From Saccharopolyspora_D taberi (GTDB lineage: Bacteria; Actinomycetota; Actinomycetes; Mycobacteriales; Pseudonocardiaceae): a DNA stretch of 64,000 bases. The translations under genes and the position numbers were made by a program. Below are positions 42,765-49,733 of this stretch, piece after piece; position 1 is the stretch's first letter; every line of letters begins with the position of its first letter. The notes under the pieces were generated by a model. That model was not told the origin of the DNA and did no database searches. It saw nothing but the letters and a program-made list of their open reading frames with translations. The DNA is taken from assembly GCF_039534165.1 (NCBI RefSeq), contig NZ_BAAAUX010000013.1:1-64000 (forward strand). Direction: 5' to 3'.

Positions 42765-43406
42765 GTGAGCCGCCCACAGCACCAGAAGGCCGTTCGCCTG
42801 CGGTTGGCCTCGGCCGCGCTCGGAATCGGCGCCGTCGTCGCACTCGCCGGCTGCAGTGCCGGTCAGGTGACCGAGACCGACACCCAGGTCGCCGCCGTCA
42901 ACGGCGGTAGCGGGACGGTCCAGGACATCGCCATCCGCGATGCCGAGTTGACGTTCCCCTCGCACGGTTCGGCGTACCGCGCCGGTTCGTCGGCACCGCT
43001 GGAGCTGGTGCTGGCCAACGAGGGCGGCATCGACGACCGGCTCGTCCAGGTCAGCAGCACCTACGCCGCCTCCGTCGAGGTCAGGGGCGACACCGCCCTG
43101 CCCGCGGGGACCGCGCTGCACGCCACCGGTGAGAAGTCCGGCCAGCCGACGATCCAGCACGAGCCGTCGGGCAGCGCCCAGCCGACCGCCAGCGGCGAGC
43201 CCACCGCGCCGCCAGCCGCGCAGGGCGGCCCGTCCGAGCGCCGCGAGGTCCGGATCACCGTCAACGGCCTCACCCAGGACATCACGCCCGGCGTGACCAT
43301 CCCGGTGACCTTCGTGTTCGAGAAGGCCGGACCGGTGACCGTGCAGGTGCCGATCGGTGCCGACCACAACCCGCGCCCCGAGGGGCACGGCGGCGGCGGG
43401 CACTGA
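42765..43406 (+). CDS. lpqE: LpqE-like lipoprotein
   Basis: 213 residues: a lipoprotein signal ending in lipobox VVALAGC (Cys about 26), then a beta domain (IRDAELTFPSHGSAYRAG, LELVLANEGGIDDRLV) like the copper-chaperone (DUF461) fold. A Pro/Ser insert (about 135-165) is followed by EVRITVNGLTQDITPG, and the tail is HGGGGH. Its position between divergent carD and radA matches Rv3584 (lpqE). Metal binding is only suggested by fold and His residues. The GTG start has GGAAGGA upstream. It lies outside the cytoplasmic membrane, lipid-anchored. Confidence 0.85.
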   Translation: MSRPQHQKAVRLRLASAALGIGAVVALAGCSAGQVTETDTQVAAVNGGSGTVQDIAIRDAELTFPSHGSAYRAGSSAPLELVLANEGGIDDRLVQVSSTYAASVEVRGDTALPAGTALHATGEKSGQPTIQHEPSGSAQPTASGEPTAPPAAQGGPSERREVRITVNGLTQDITPGVTIPVTFVFEKAGPVTVQVPIGADHNPRPEGHGGGGH

Positions 43407-43420
43407 CCGCTCCAGACGTC

Positions 43421-43453
43421 GAAGGGCCGTTCGCCGTTGGCGAGCGGCCCTTC
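43421..43453 (+). terminator. Terminator after lpqE
   Basis: GAAGGGCCGTTCGCC pairs with GGCGAGCGGCCCTTC (15 bp with one G-U), followed by a T-rich stretch TTGGGTTTTG. Confidence 0.8.
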
Positions 43454-43507
43454 TTGGGTTTTGAGCGGCCGGGGCTGAAAGTGGCGGATCAGGATCCGCC
43501 CTTCGGT

Positions 43508-43553
43508 CGGATGGCGCTAGCGCGCCCCTTGAAGCCCCATCGGGGGCTTCAAG
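43508..43553. repeat. Hairpin repeat element, copy 2 (before radA)
   Basis: CGGATGGCGCTAGCGCG...CTTGAAGCCCC ATCG GGGGCTTCAAG has a perfect 11-bp stem (43528-43538 with 43543-43553). It matches the element at 25729-25775 in sequence and order of parts. It ends 17 bases before the radA start and just before its -10 element. Confidence 0.7.
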
Positions 43554-43558
43554 TCGCG

Positions 43559-43564
43559 TAACCT
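43559..43564 (+). promoter_or_regulatory. radA: -10 element of leaderless radA
   Basis: TAACCT ends 6 bases before the radA GTG and directly follows the hairpin repeat; no ribosome site is present. Confidence 0.5.
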
Positions 43565-43570
43565 GCCGCC

Positions 43571-44950
43571 GTGCCCCCGAAGAGCGCTCGTACCGCACGT
43601 CCAGGATTTCGGTGTGCCGACTGCGGCCACGAGGTCGCCAAGTGGGTCGGGCGGTGCCCGAGCTGCCAGTCTTGGGGCACGATCGACGAGGTCGCCGCCG
43701 CCAGGCCGGCGCTGGCCAAGGTCACCGCCGGGGCACCGGCCACTCCCGCGCGGCCGATCGCCGAGGTCGACCTCGACTCGGCCCGCGCGGTGTCGACCGG
43801 GATCGGCGAGCTCGACCGGGTGCTCGGCGGCGGGATCGTGCCGGGCGCCGTGGTGCTGATGGCAGGCGAGCCCGGGGTGGGCAAGTCGACGCTGCTGCTG
43901 GAGGTCGCCCACCGCTGGGCGCGGACCGGTTCCGGCGGGCCCTCGCTGTACGTCACCGGCGAGGAATCCGCTGGTCAGGTACGGCTCCGGGCCGAGCGGA
44001 CGAACGCCGTGCACCCCCGGCTGTACCTGGGCGCGGAGAGCGACCTGGGCTCGGTGCTCGGGCACGTCGACGCGGTCAGGCCCGGCCTGCTGATCGTCGA
44101 CTCGGTGCAGACCGTGCAGTCCCCCGACGCCGAGGGCAGCCCCGGCGGGGTGACGCAGGTGCGGGCGGTGACGACCGCGCTGGTCGCGCTGGCCAAGGAG
44201 CGCGGGCTGCCGGTGCTGCTGGTCGGGCACGTGACCAAGGACGGCGCGGTCGCCGGGCCGCGGGTGCTGGAGCACCTGGTCGACGTGGTGCTGCACTTCG
44301 AGGGCGACCGGCACTCCTCGCTGCGGATGCTGCGCGGGGTCAAGAACCGGTTCGGCCCGTCCGACGAGGTCGGCTGCTTCGAGCAGCGCGACGACGGCAT
44401 CGCCGAGGTCGCCGACCCGTCCGGGCTGTTCGTGAACCGGCAGGAGACGCAGGTCGAGGGCACTGCGGTGACGGTCATGGTGGAGGGCAAGCGCCCGCTG
44501 CTGGCCGAGGTCCAGGCGCTGGTGACGCCGACCCAGATGACGATCCCGCGCCGGGCGGTCAGCGGGCTGGACTCGGCGCGGGTGTCGATGATGCTGGCGG
44601 TGCTGGACAAGCACGGCAACGTCAAGACCGGCGACCAGGAGGTGTTCGCGGCGACCGTCGGCGGGATGAAGGTCTCCGAGCCGGCCGCGGACCTCGCGGT
44701 CGCGCTCGCCGTCGCGTCCTCGCGGCGCGGGGTGCCGCTGCCGTCGAACGTGGTCGCGGTCGGCGAGGTCGGGCTCGCGGGCGAGATCCGGCGGGTCAAC
44801 TCGGTCGGCCGCCGGGTCGCCGAGGCGGCGCGGCTGGGCTTCGACCACGCACTCGTCCCGCCGGACTCGGGCCCGCTGCCGCGCGGGGTGAAGACCACCG
44901 TGGTACCTGACATCAAGTCGGCACTGCGGGTACTGAGAGGTGGTCGTTGA
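43571..44950 (+). CDS. radA: DNA repair protein RadA
   Basis: 459 residues. An N-terminal C4 zinc finger (CADCGHEVAKWVGRCPSC) is followed by a RecA-like ATPase with Walker A AGEPGVGKSTLLLEV, the RadA signature KNRFG (in VKNRFGPSDE) and a C-terminal Lon-like domain (GVPLPSNVVAVGEVGLAGEI). RadA promotes branch migration in recombination. The order radA-disA is widely conserved. The GTG start is preceded by a leaderless -10. Confidence 0.97.
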   Translation: MPPKSARTARPGFRCADCGHEVAKWVGRCPSCQSWGTIDEVAAARPALAKVTAGAPATPARPIAEVDLDSARAVSTGIGELDRVLGGGIVPGAVVLMAGEPGVGKSTLLLEVAHRWARTGSGGPSLYVTGEESAGQVRLRAERTNAVHPRLYLGAESDLGSVLGHVDAVRPGLLIVDSVQTVQSPDAEGSPGGVTQVRAVTTALVALAKERGLPVLLVGHVTKDGAVAGPRVLEHLVDVVLHFEGDRHSSLRMLRGVKNRFGPSDEVGCFEQRDDGIAEVADPSGLFVNRQETQVEGTAVTVMVEGKRPLLAEVQALVTPTQMTIPRRAVSGLDSARVSMMLAVLDKHGNVKTGDQEVFAATVGGMKVSEPAADLAVALAVASSRRGVPLPSNVVAVGEVGLAGEIRRVNSVGRRVAEAARLGFDHALVPPDSGPLPRGVKTTVVPDIKSALRVLRGGR

Positions 44951-44951
44951 T

Positions 44952-44985
44952 GTTCTTCGAAGCGGCGCAGCCGCTTAGCCCACAC
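44952..44985 (-). repeat. 34-bp repeat in the radA-disA gap, copy 2
   Basis: The reverse complement runs from GTGTGGGCTAAGCGG to CGCTTCGAAGAAC and matches 29592-29625 with one mismatch. It starts one base after the radA stop and fills most of the 58-bp spacer. Confidence 0.75.
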
Positions 44986-45008
44986 AAGCAGGCCGACCAC
45001 CCCCGCAA

Positions 45009-46118
45009 ATGAGTGCACAGATCCACGTGAACGAGCAGCTGCGCGCCACGCTCGCCTGGCTCGCGCCGGGCACGGCGCTGCGCGACGGACTGGAGCGCAT
45101 CCTGCGCGGGCGCACCGGCGGGCTGGTCGTGCTCGGCTACGACGAGACCGTGGAGTCGCTGTGCGACGGCGGGTTCCACCTCGACGTCGAGTTCAGCGCC
45201 ACCCGGCTCCGCGAGCTGTCCAAGATGGACGGTGCGGTGGTGCTGTCCACGGACGCGACCCGGATCGTGCGGGCCAACGTGCAGCTGGTGCCGGACGCGG
45301 CGATCCCGACCGAGGAGTCCGGCACCCGGCACCGGTCGGCCGAGCGGACCGCGATCCACACCGGTTACCCGGTGGTGTCGGTCAGCCAGTCGATGAGCAT
45401 CATCAGCCTCTACTTCCAGGGCCACCGGCACGTGCTGATCGGCTCGCCGGACATCCTCTCCCGCGCGAACCAGGCACTGGCCACCCTGGAGCGCTACACC
45501 GCCCGGCTGACCGAGGTCGCCCAGGCGCTGTCCGCGCTGGAGATCGAGGACTACGTGACGCTGCGGGACGCGATGACCGTGGTGCAGCGGCTGGAGATGG
45601 TGCGCCGGATCGCCGACGAGATCGAGGGCGACGTCGTCGAGCTGGGCCAGGACGGCAGGCTGATCGAGCTCCAGCTCGACGAGCTGGTCGGCACCAAGCG
45701 CGACTCCGACACCCGCGACCGCATCGACGTCGACCGCGAGCTGATGGTGCAGGAGTACCTGCCCACCAGCGGCGAGATGCCGACCTCCGCGCAGGTCGCG
45801 GCGGCGCTGGCCAAGCTCGACGGGACCGAGCTGCTGGACCTGACCGCGATCGCCGGGGCGTTCGGCTACGAGCCCGCGCCGGAGGCCCTCGACCAGCACC
45901 TCGAACCGCGCGGGTACCGGCTGCTGGCCCGGGTTCCGCGGCTGCCCGCGGAGGCCCGCAAGCAGCTCGTCGAGCACTTCGGCTCGCTGCAGAACCTGCT
46001 CGCGGCCACCGCCGACGACCTGCGCGAGGTGGAGTCGATCGGGGACGGCCGGGCCCGGATGGTCCGCGAGGGCCTCTCCCGGCTCGCCGAGACGTCCATA
46101 ATGGACCGCTACGCCTGA
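45009..46118 (+). CDS. disA: DNA integrity scanning diadenylate cyclase
   Basis: 369 residues. The N-terminal DAC domain has the catalytic motifs DGA (KMDGAVVLSTD) and RHR (GTRHRSAERTAI). A helical spine follows (LSALEIEDYVTLRDAMTVV), then a C-terminal helix-hairpin-helix DNA-binding domain (LQNLLAATADDLREVESIGD). It makes c-di-AMP from two ATP while scanning DNA. It is part of the radA-disA pair; the spacer between them holds a repeat. The ATG start has only a weak ribosome site. Confidence 0.97.
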   Translation: MSAQIHVNEQLRATLAWLAPGTALRDGLERILRGRTGGLVVLGYDETVESLCDGGFHLDVEFSATRLRELSKMDGAVVLSTDATRIVRANVQLVPDAAIPTEESGTRHRSAERTAIHTGYPVVSVSQSMSIISLYFQGHRHVLIGSPDILSRANQALATLERYTARLTEVAQALSALEIEDYVTLRDAMTVVQRLEMVRRIADEIEGDVVELGQDGRLIELQLDELVGTKRDSDTRDRIDVDRELMVQEYLPTSGEMPTSAQVAAALAKLDGTELLDLTAIAGAFGYEPAPEALDQHLEPRGYRLLARVPRLPAEARKQLVEHFGSLQNLLAATADDLREVESIGDGRARMVREGLSRLAETSIMDRYA

Positions 46119-46155
46119 GCGCGGTTTTCCGAAAGCAGCGGCAGCCGCCTGAGCC

Positions 46156-46767
46156 TCAGCTGATCAGCCGGAACGGCACCGGGGCGCTCTTGAGGTCGCC
46201 GAGCTTGGCCACCAGCAGGTACGGCCCGGCGGGCGCGATCTGCTGGAGGGGCAGGCACTCCGGTGTCGAGGCGAGCCCCACCCAGTGCACGTCGTTGTGC
46301 ACCGACTGGCCCGGTTGCAGCAGCGGCGCTTCGTTCGTCGTCTCGCGGTAGCAGTCGTTGCTGGACCAGACGTGCTTGCCGTCCGGCGTGGTGACGACCA
46401 GCTCGCGCAGGTCGCGGCTGGTGTCGCGGTAGCAGGGCTCGCGCCCGTCGTTGATCGTCACGATGCGCAGGCCGATCCGGTCGCCGACGCGGAACTCGGG
46501 CTTGAGCGGTTCGGCGACGACCCTGGTGGTGGCGTCCGCGCACGCGCCCGGCTCCGGCGGCGGGAGCATCTGCACCGCGGCCCGCGGTGGCTCGGTGCCG
46601 ACGCTCGCGATCACCGCCCACCCGGCCAGGGCGAGCACCAGCACCGCGACCGACAGCGCCACCGCGCGGCGTCGCCAGTACACCGCGGGCGGGAGCGGTC
46701 CGGTCGGATCCAGCACGTCATGGACCGTAACCCGAACGCTACTCCCGGTAGTCGATCCGACACTCAC
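46156..46767 (-). CDS. Membrane-anchored protein at the Rv3587c position
   Basis: 203 residues. A short cytoplasmic start is followed by one transmembrane helix (AVALSVAVLVLALAGWAVIA) and an extracytoplasmic beta-type domain (VGDRIGLRIVTINDGREPCY, LVVTTPDGKHVWSSNDCY, HWVGLASTPECLPLQQIA) with four Cys that could form two disulfides. The location between disA and carbonic anhydrase, on the opposite strand, equals that of Rv3587c. The family function is unknown. The GTG at 46767 follows a TACCCC hexamer by seven bases and may be leaderless. Confidence 0.85.
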   Translation of the reverse strand: MSVGSTTGSSVRVTVHDVLDPTGPLPPAVYWRRRAVALSVAVLVLALAGWAVIASVGTEPPRAAVQMLPPPEPGACADATTRVVAEPLKPEFRVGDRIGLRIVTINDGREPCYRDTSRDLRELVVTTPDGKHVWSSNDCYRETTNEAPLLQPGQSVHNDVHWVGLASTPECLPLQQIAPAGPYLLVAKLGDLKSAPVPFRLIS

Positions 46768-46905
46768 CCGTTCAGGGGTATCCTGAAATGTGGCGTTGAC
46801 CAGTAATCACTTGTCAGCGGACGGGTTCGGGTATTCGCTCGTCCGAACGACCCGCGCCGCGAAGCCGCGGTGGCCAACGACGTCCCCCAGTCATCAGGAG
46901 GAGCA

Positions 46906-47427
46906 TTGACCGCCAGCGACGAGATCCTGCGCCGCAACGCACTGCACGTGCGCGGCGCCGAGGATCGCAACCTGCCCACCGAGCCCTCGCTCCGGGTGGC
47001 CATCGTGACCTGCATGGACTGCCGGATCGACCTGTACGAGACGCTCGGCCTGCGCACCGGCGAGGCGCACGTGATCCGCAACGCCGGCGGCGCGGTGACC
47101 GACGACGTGATCCGCTCGCTCGCGGTCAGCCAGCGCAAGCTCGGCACCCGCGAGGTGATGCTGATGCACCACACCCGCTGCGGGATGGCGACCTTCACCG
47201 AGGGCGAGTTCAAGGACGAGCTGGAGCGCGAGACCGGGCAGCGGCCCGCGTGGTCGGTGGAGACCTACACCGACGCGGCGCAGGACGTCCGGCAGTCGAT
47301 GGCGCGCATCCGGCGCAGCCCGTTCCTGGGGCTGACCACCAGCCTCCGCGGGTTCGTCAAGGACATCGACAACGGCGCGCTGACGGAGGTCTTCGAGTCC
47401 GCGCCCGCCGAGCAGGCAGCGAGCTGA
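46906..47427 (+). CDS. Beta-class carbonic anhydrase
   Basis: 173 residues. Zinc ligands and dyad: Cys, Asp and Arg in VTCMDCRIDLY, then His and Cys in MHHTRCGM. The stretches AHVIRNAGGAVTDDVIRSLA and SPFLGLTTSLRGFVKDI match the short actinobacterial type related to M. tuberculosis Rv1284. It interconverts CO2 and bicarbonate. The TTG at 46906 is preferred because AGGAGGAG lies just upstream and MTASDEILRRN matches the family N-terminus; the in-frame GTG at 46870 reads through that ribosome site. Confidence 0.94.
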   Translation: MTASDEILRRNALHVRGAEDRNLPTEPSLRVAIVTCMDCRIDLYETLGLRTGEAHVIRNAGGAVTDDVIRSLAVSQRKLGTREVMLMHHTRCGMATFTEGEFKDELERETGQRPAWSVETYTDAAQDVRQSMARIRRSPFLGLTTSLRGFVKDIDNGALTEVFESAPAEQAAS

Positions 47428-47503
47428 CGGTTTTCCGGCGCCTGGCCCGAAAACCGGGCCAGGCGCCGGCGCGTCGGGCACGGCTGGCAGGATTCCGGGT
47501 GCT

Positions 47504-48403
47504 ATGGAGACCCGGAACACGACGGCCGGAACCGTGAACCCGACCGAGCTCATCGAGTGGTTCGACGCGACCGCCCGGCCGCTGCCGTGGCGGGCGCCGG
47601 ACGTCACCGGCTGGGGCGTGCTGGTCAGCGAGACCATGCTCCAGCAGACCCCGGTCGCCCGGGTGCAACCGATCTGGGAGGAGTGGATGGCGCGCTGGCC
47701 GCGCCCCTCCGACCTCGCCGCCGCGAGCCAGGCCGAGGTGCTGCGCGCCTGGGGCAAGCTCGGCTACCCGCGCCGCGCGCTGCGCCTGCACCAGGCCGCG
47801 GCGACGATCGCCGCCGACCACGGCGACGTCGTCCCCGCCGACGTCGACACCCTGCTGGCGCTGCCCGGCATCGGCGCCTACACCGCTCGCGCGGTGGCGG
47901 CCTTCGCCTACGGCAGGCGCGCGCCGGTGGTCGACACCAACGTCCGCCGGGTGGTCGCGCGCGCGGTCCACGGCGCGGGCGACGCGGGCCCGCCGTCGAC
48001 GAACCGCGATCTCGCCGACGTCGACGCGCTGCTGCCCACCGCCGACGCGGAGGCGGCGCGGATGTCGGCGGCGCTGATGGAGCTGGGCCAGGTGGTGTGC
48101 ACCGTCCGCTCCCCGGTCTGCGACCGCTGCCCGATCGCGCACGACTGCGCGTGGCAGCACGCGGGACGCCCCGCCTACGCGGGACCGCCGAAGAAGGTCC
48201 AGAAGTTCGCGGGCACCGACCGCCAGGTGCGCGGCAAGCTGCTGGACGTCCTGCGCGGCACCGAAGGGCCGGTCACCAGGGAGCAGCTGGACGCGGTCTG
48301 GTCCGACGCCGGACAGCGGGACCGCTGCCTGGACTCGCTGCTGGTCGACGGGCTGCTGGAGCAGACCGACGACGGCCGGTTCGCGCTGCCCGGCGAGCAC
48401 TGA
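47504..48403 (+). CDS. mutY: A/G-specific adenine glycosylase
   Basis: 299 residues. The catalytic Glu is in LVSETMLQQTPVARV; the helix-hairpin-helix LPGIGAYTARAVAAFA is followed by the catalytic Asp in VVDTNVRRVVAR. The 4Fe-4S Cys pattern C-x6-C-x2-C-x5-C is visible in CTVRSPVCDRCPIAHDC. It removes adenine opposite 8-oxoguanine. The C-terminal part is shorter than in E. coli and lacks a clear NUDIX-like domain, as in other actinobacteria. The stop overlaps the next start by one base (TGATG). Confidence 0.95.
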   Translation: METRNTTAGTVNPTELIEWFDATARPLPWRAPDVTGWGVLVSETMLQQTPVARVQPIWEEWMARWPRPSDLAAASQAEVLRAWGKLGYPRRALRLHQAAATIAADHGDVVPADVDTLLALPGIGAYTARAVAAFAYGRRAPVVDTNVRRVVARAVHGAGDAGPPSTNRDLADVDALLPTADAEAARMSAALMELGQVVCTVRSPVCDRCPIAHDCAWQHAGRPAYAGPPKKVQKFAGTDRQVRGKLLDVLRGTEGPVTREQLDAVWSDAGQRDRCLDSLLVDGLLEQTDDGRFALPGEH

Positions 48404-48921
48404 TGGCCCAGGCGCTGGAGCTGTTCTTCGACGACTCCGCCGAGCGGGCGGTGCGGGAGCTGTGGCGCAGGCTCGACGACCGCGGCGTGCCGAGCGCGGG
48501 CAGCCGCGGGGGCAGGCCGCACGTGACGTTGGCGGTCGCGGGCGCGATTCCCGCCTCGGCGCGCCGGAATCTCCGCTCCGAGCTGGAGCTGCTGTCGATC
48601 CCCGATCTCTGGCTGCACACGCTGGGCACGTTCCCCGGCGGTGATTCGGCGCTGCTGCTGGGTGCCGTCGTCGACACCGAACTGCTCGCGGTGCACTCGG
48701 CCGTGCACGACGTCCTCGCGGGCAAGGTCACCGCGCCGTCGGCGTACTACTTCCCCGGCGCGTGGATCCCGCACTGCACGCTCGCGCAGGGCCTCACCGC
48801 GGCCCAGCTCGCGGCGGGATTCGCCGAGCTCGCGCCGCCGGAAGCGGTTCGCGCGCCGATCGCGGAGGTCGGCGTGACCGACACCCGGACCGGCGAGACC
48901 GAGGTCCTGCTGACCCGCTGA
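48403..48921 (+). CDS. 2H phosphoesterase (2'-5' RNA ligase-like)
   Basis: 172 residues with the two H-x-T motifs of 2H phosphoesterases, RPHVTLAVAG and IPHCTLAQGL, at the expected distance. The family acts on 2',3'-cyclic phosphates or ligates RNA; the substrate here is not known. It is fused by TGATG overlap to mutY, so translation is coupled. A role in RNA or nucleotide repair next to mutY is only inferred from context. Confidence 0.88.
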   Translation: MAQALELFFDDSAERAVRELWRRLDDRGVPSAGSRGGRPHVTLAVAGAIPASARRNLRSELELLSIPDLWLHTLGTFPGGDSALLLGAVVDTELLAVHSAVHDVLAGKVTAPSAYYFPGAWIPHCTLAQGLTAAQLAAGFAELAPPEAVRAPIAEVGVTDTRTGETEVLLTR

Positions 48922-49055
48922 CACGGCCGGAGATCACCCCAACGGGCGATGCGGGCGCGATGTTCCACAGTGGACGCCGCCGGTGGCTGATGCTACGAGT
49001 TGCCCGCTTCCGCGCGGGCAGCCACTTTGGATCGGTCAGCGACGTGAGGAGCCCG

Positions 49056-49733
49056 ATGGACATCGACGGCGCCGACTTCCTCGCCAGGGGCATCACCGCC
49101 ATCGGCCCCGAGGGCATCGTGTTCGAGGGCATCGACCTGCGCGTCCGGCCGGGCGAGCTCGGCGTGCTGACCGGACCCGGCGGCAGCGGCAGGACCGCGA
49201 TGCTGCTCGCGCTCTCCGGCAGGCTCCGGCTCGCCTCCGGGCACCTGGAGGTGTCCGGGCACGTGCTGCCGTCGCAGGCGAGGGCGGTGCGGCAGCTGGT
49301 GCTGCCCGCCCGGCTGCGCCCCGGTTTCGAGCTCGACGAGCAGCACACGGTGCGCGGGGTGATCACCGAGCGGCGGCTGATCAGCGGGATCAGCAGGCCC
49401 GCCGTCGACGAACTGCTCGCGAGGGTCGGCGTCGACCCGTACCCGTCCGACCTGATCTGGGAGCTGCACCCGGCCGAACGGCTGCTGCTGTCCATCGCGC
49501 TGGCAGCCGCCGCCGCGCCCGCGGCGATCGTGGTCGACGACGTGGAGGCCGGGCTCACCGCGGCCGGGCGGACCCGGGTGTGGACGGCGCTGCGGCTGCT
49601 GGTGCAGACCGGGATGACGGTGATCGCCAGCAGCACCGAGGCGCCGTCCGGGGACGCCGTGGTGATCCGGTTGCCGCGGCCCGAGTACGACGAACCGACC
49701 GATGTCCTGGCCTGGGGCGGAGGTGGCTGGTGA
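49056..49733 (+). CDS. Degenerate ABC ATPase-like partner of the YhgE protein
   Basis: 225 residues with ABC-ATPase layout but altered motifs. The Walker A is GPGGSGRTAML, with Arg in place of the catalytic Lys. No LSGGQ signature is seen; HPAERLLLSIALAAAAA stands there. The Walker B is AIVVDDVEAG, with Asp instead of Glu after the first Asp. It is followed by an H-loop-like VIASSTE without His. It may bind but hardly hydrolyse ATP in the usual way. The ATG at 49056 has GAGGAG upstream. It overlaps the permease gene by four bases (GTGA). Confidence 0.82.
   Translation: MDIDGADFLARGITAIGPEGIVFEGIDLRVRPGELGVLTGPGGSGRTAMLLALSGRLRLASGHLEVSGHVLPSQARAVRQLVLPARLRPGFELDEQHTVRGVITERRLISGISRPAVDELLARVGVDPYPSDLIWELHPAERLLLSIALAAAAAPAAIVVDDVEAGLTAAGRTRVWTALRLLVQTGMTVIASSTEAPSGDAVVIRLPRPEYDEPTDVLAWGGGGW

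Noticed and set aside
46870..46905. GTG 46870 as carbonic anhydrase start
   Set aside because: It would translate the AGGAGGAG ribosome site; the TTG at 46906 fits the site and the family N-terminus.
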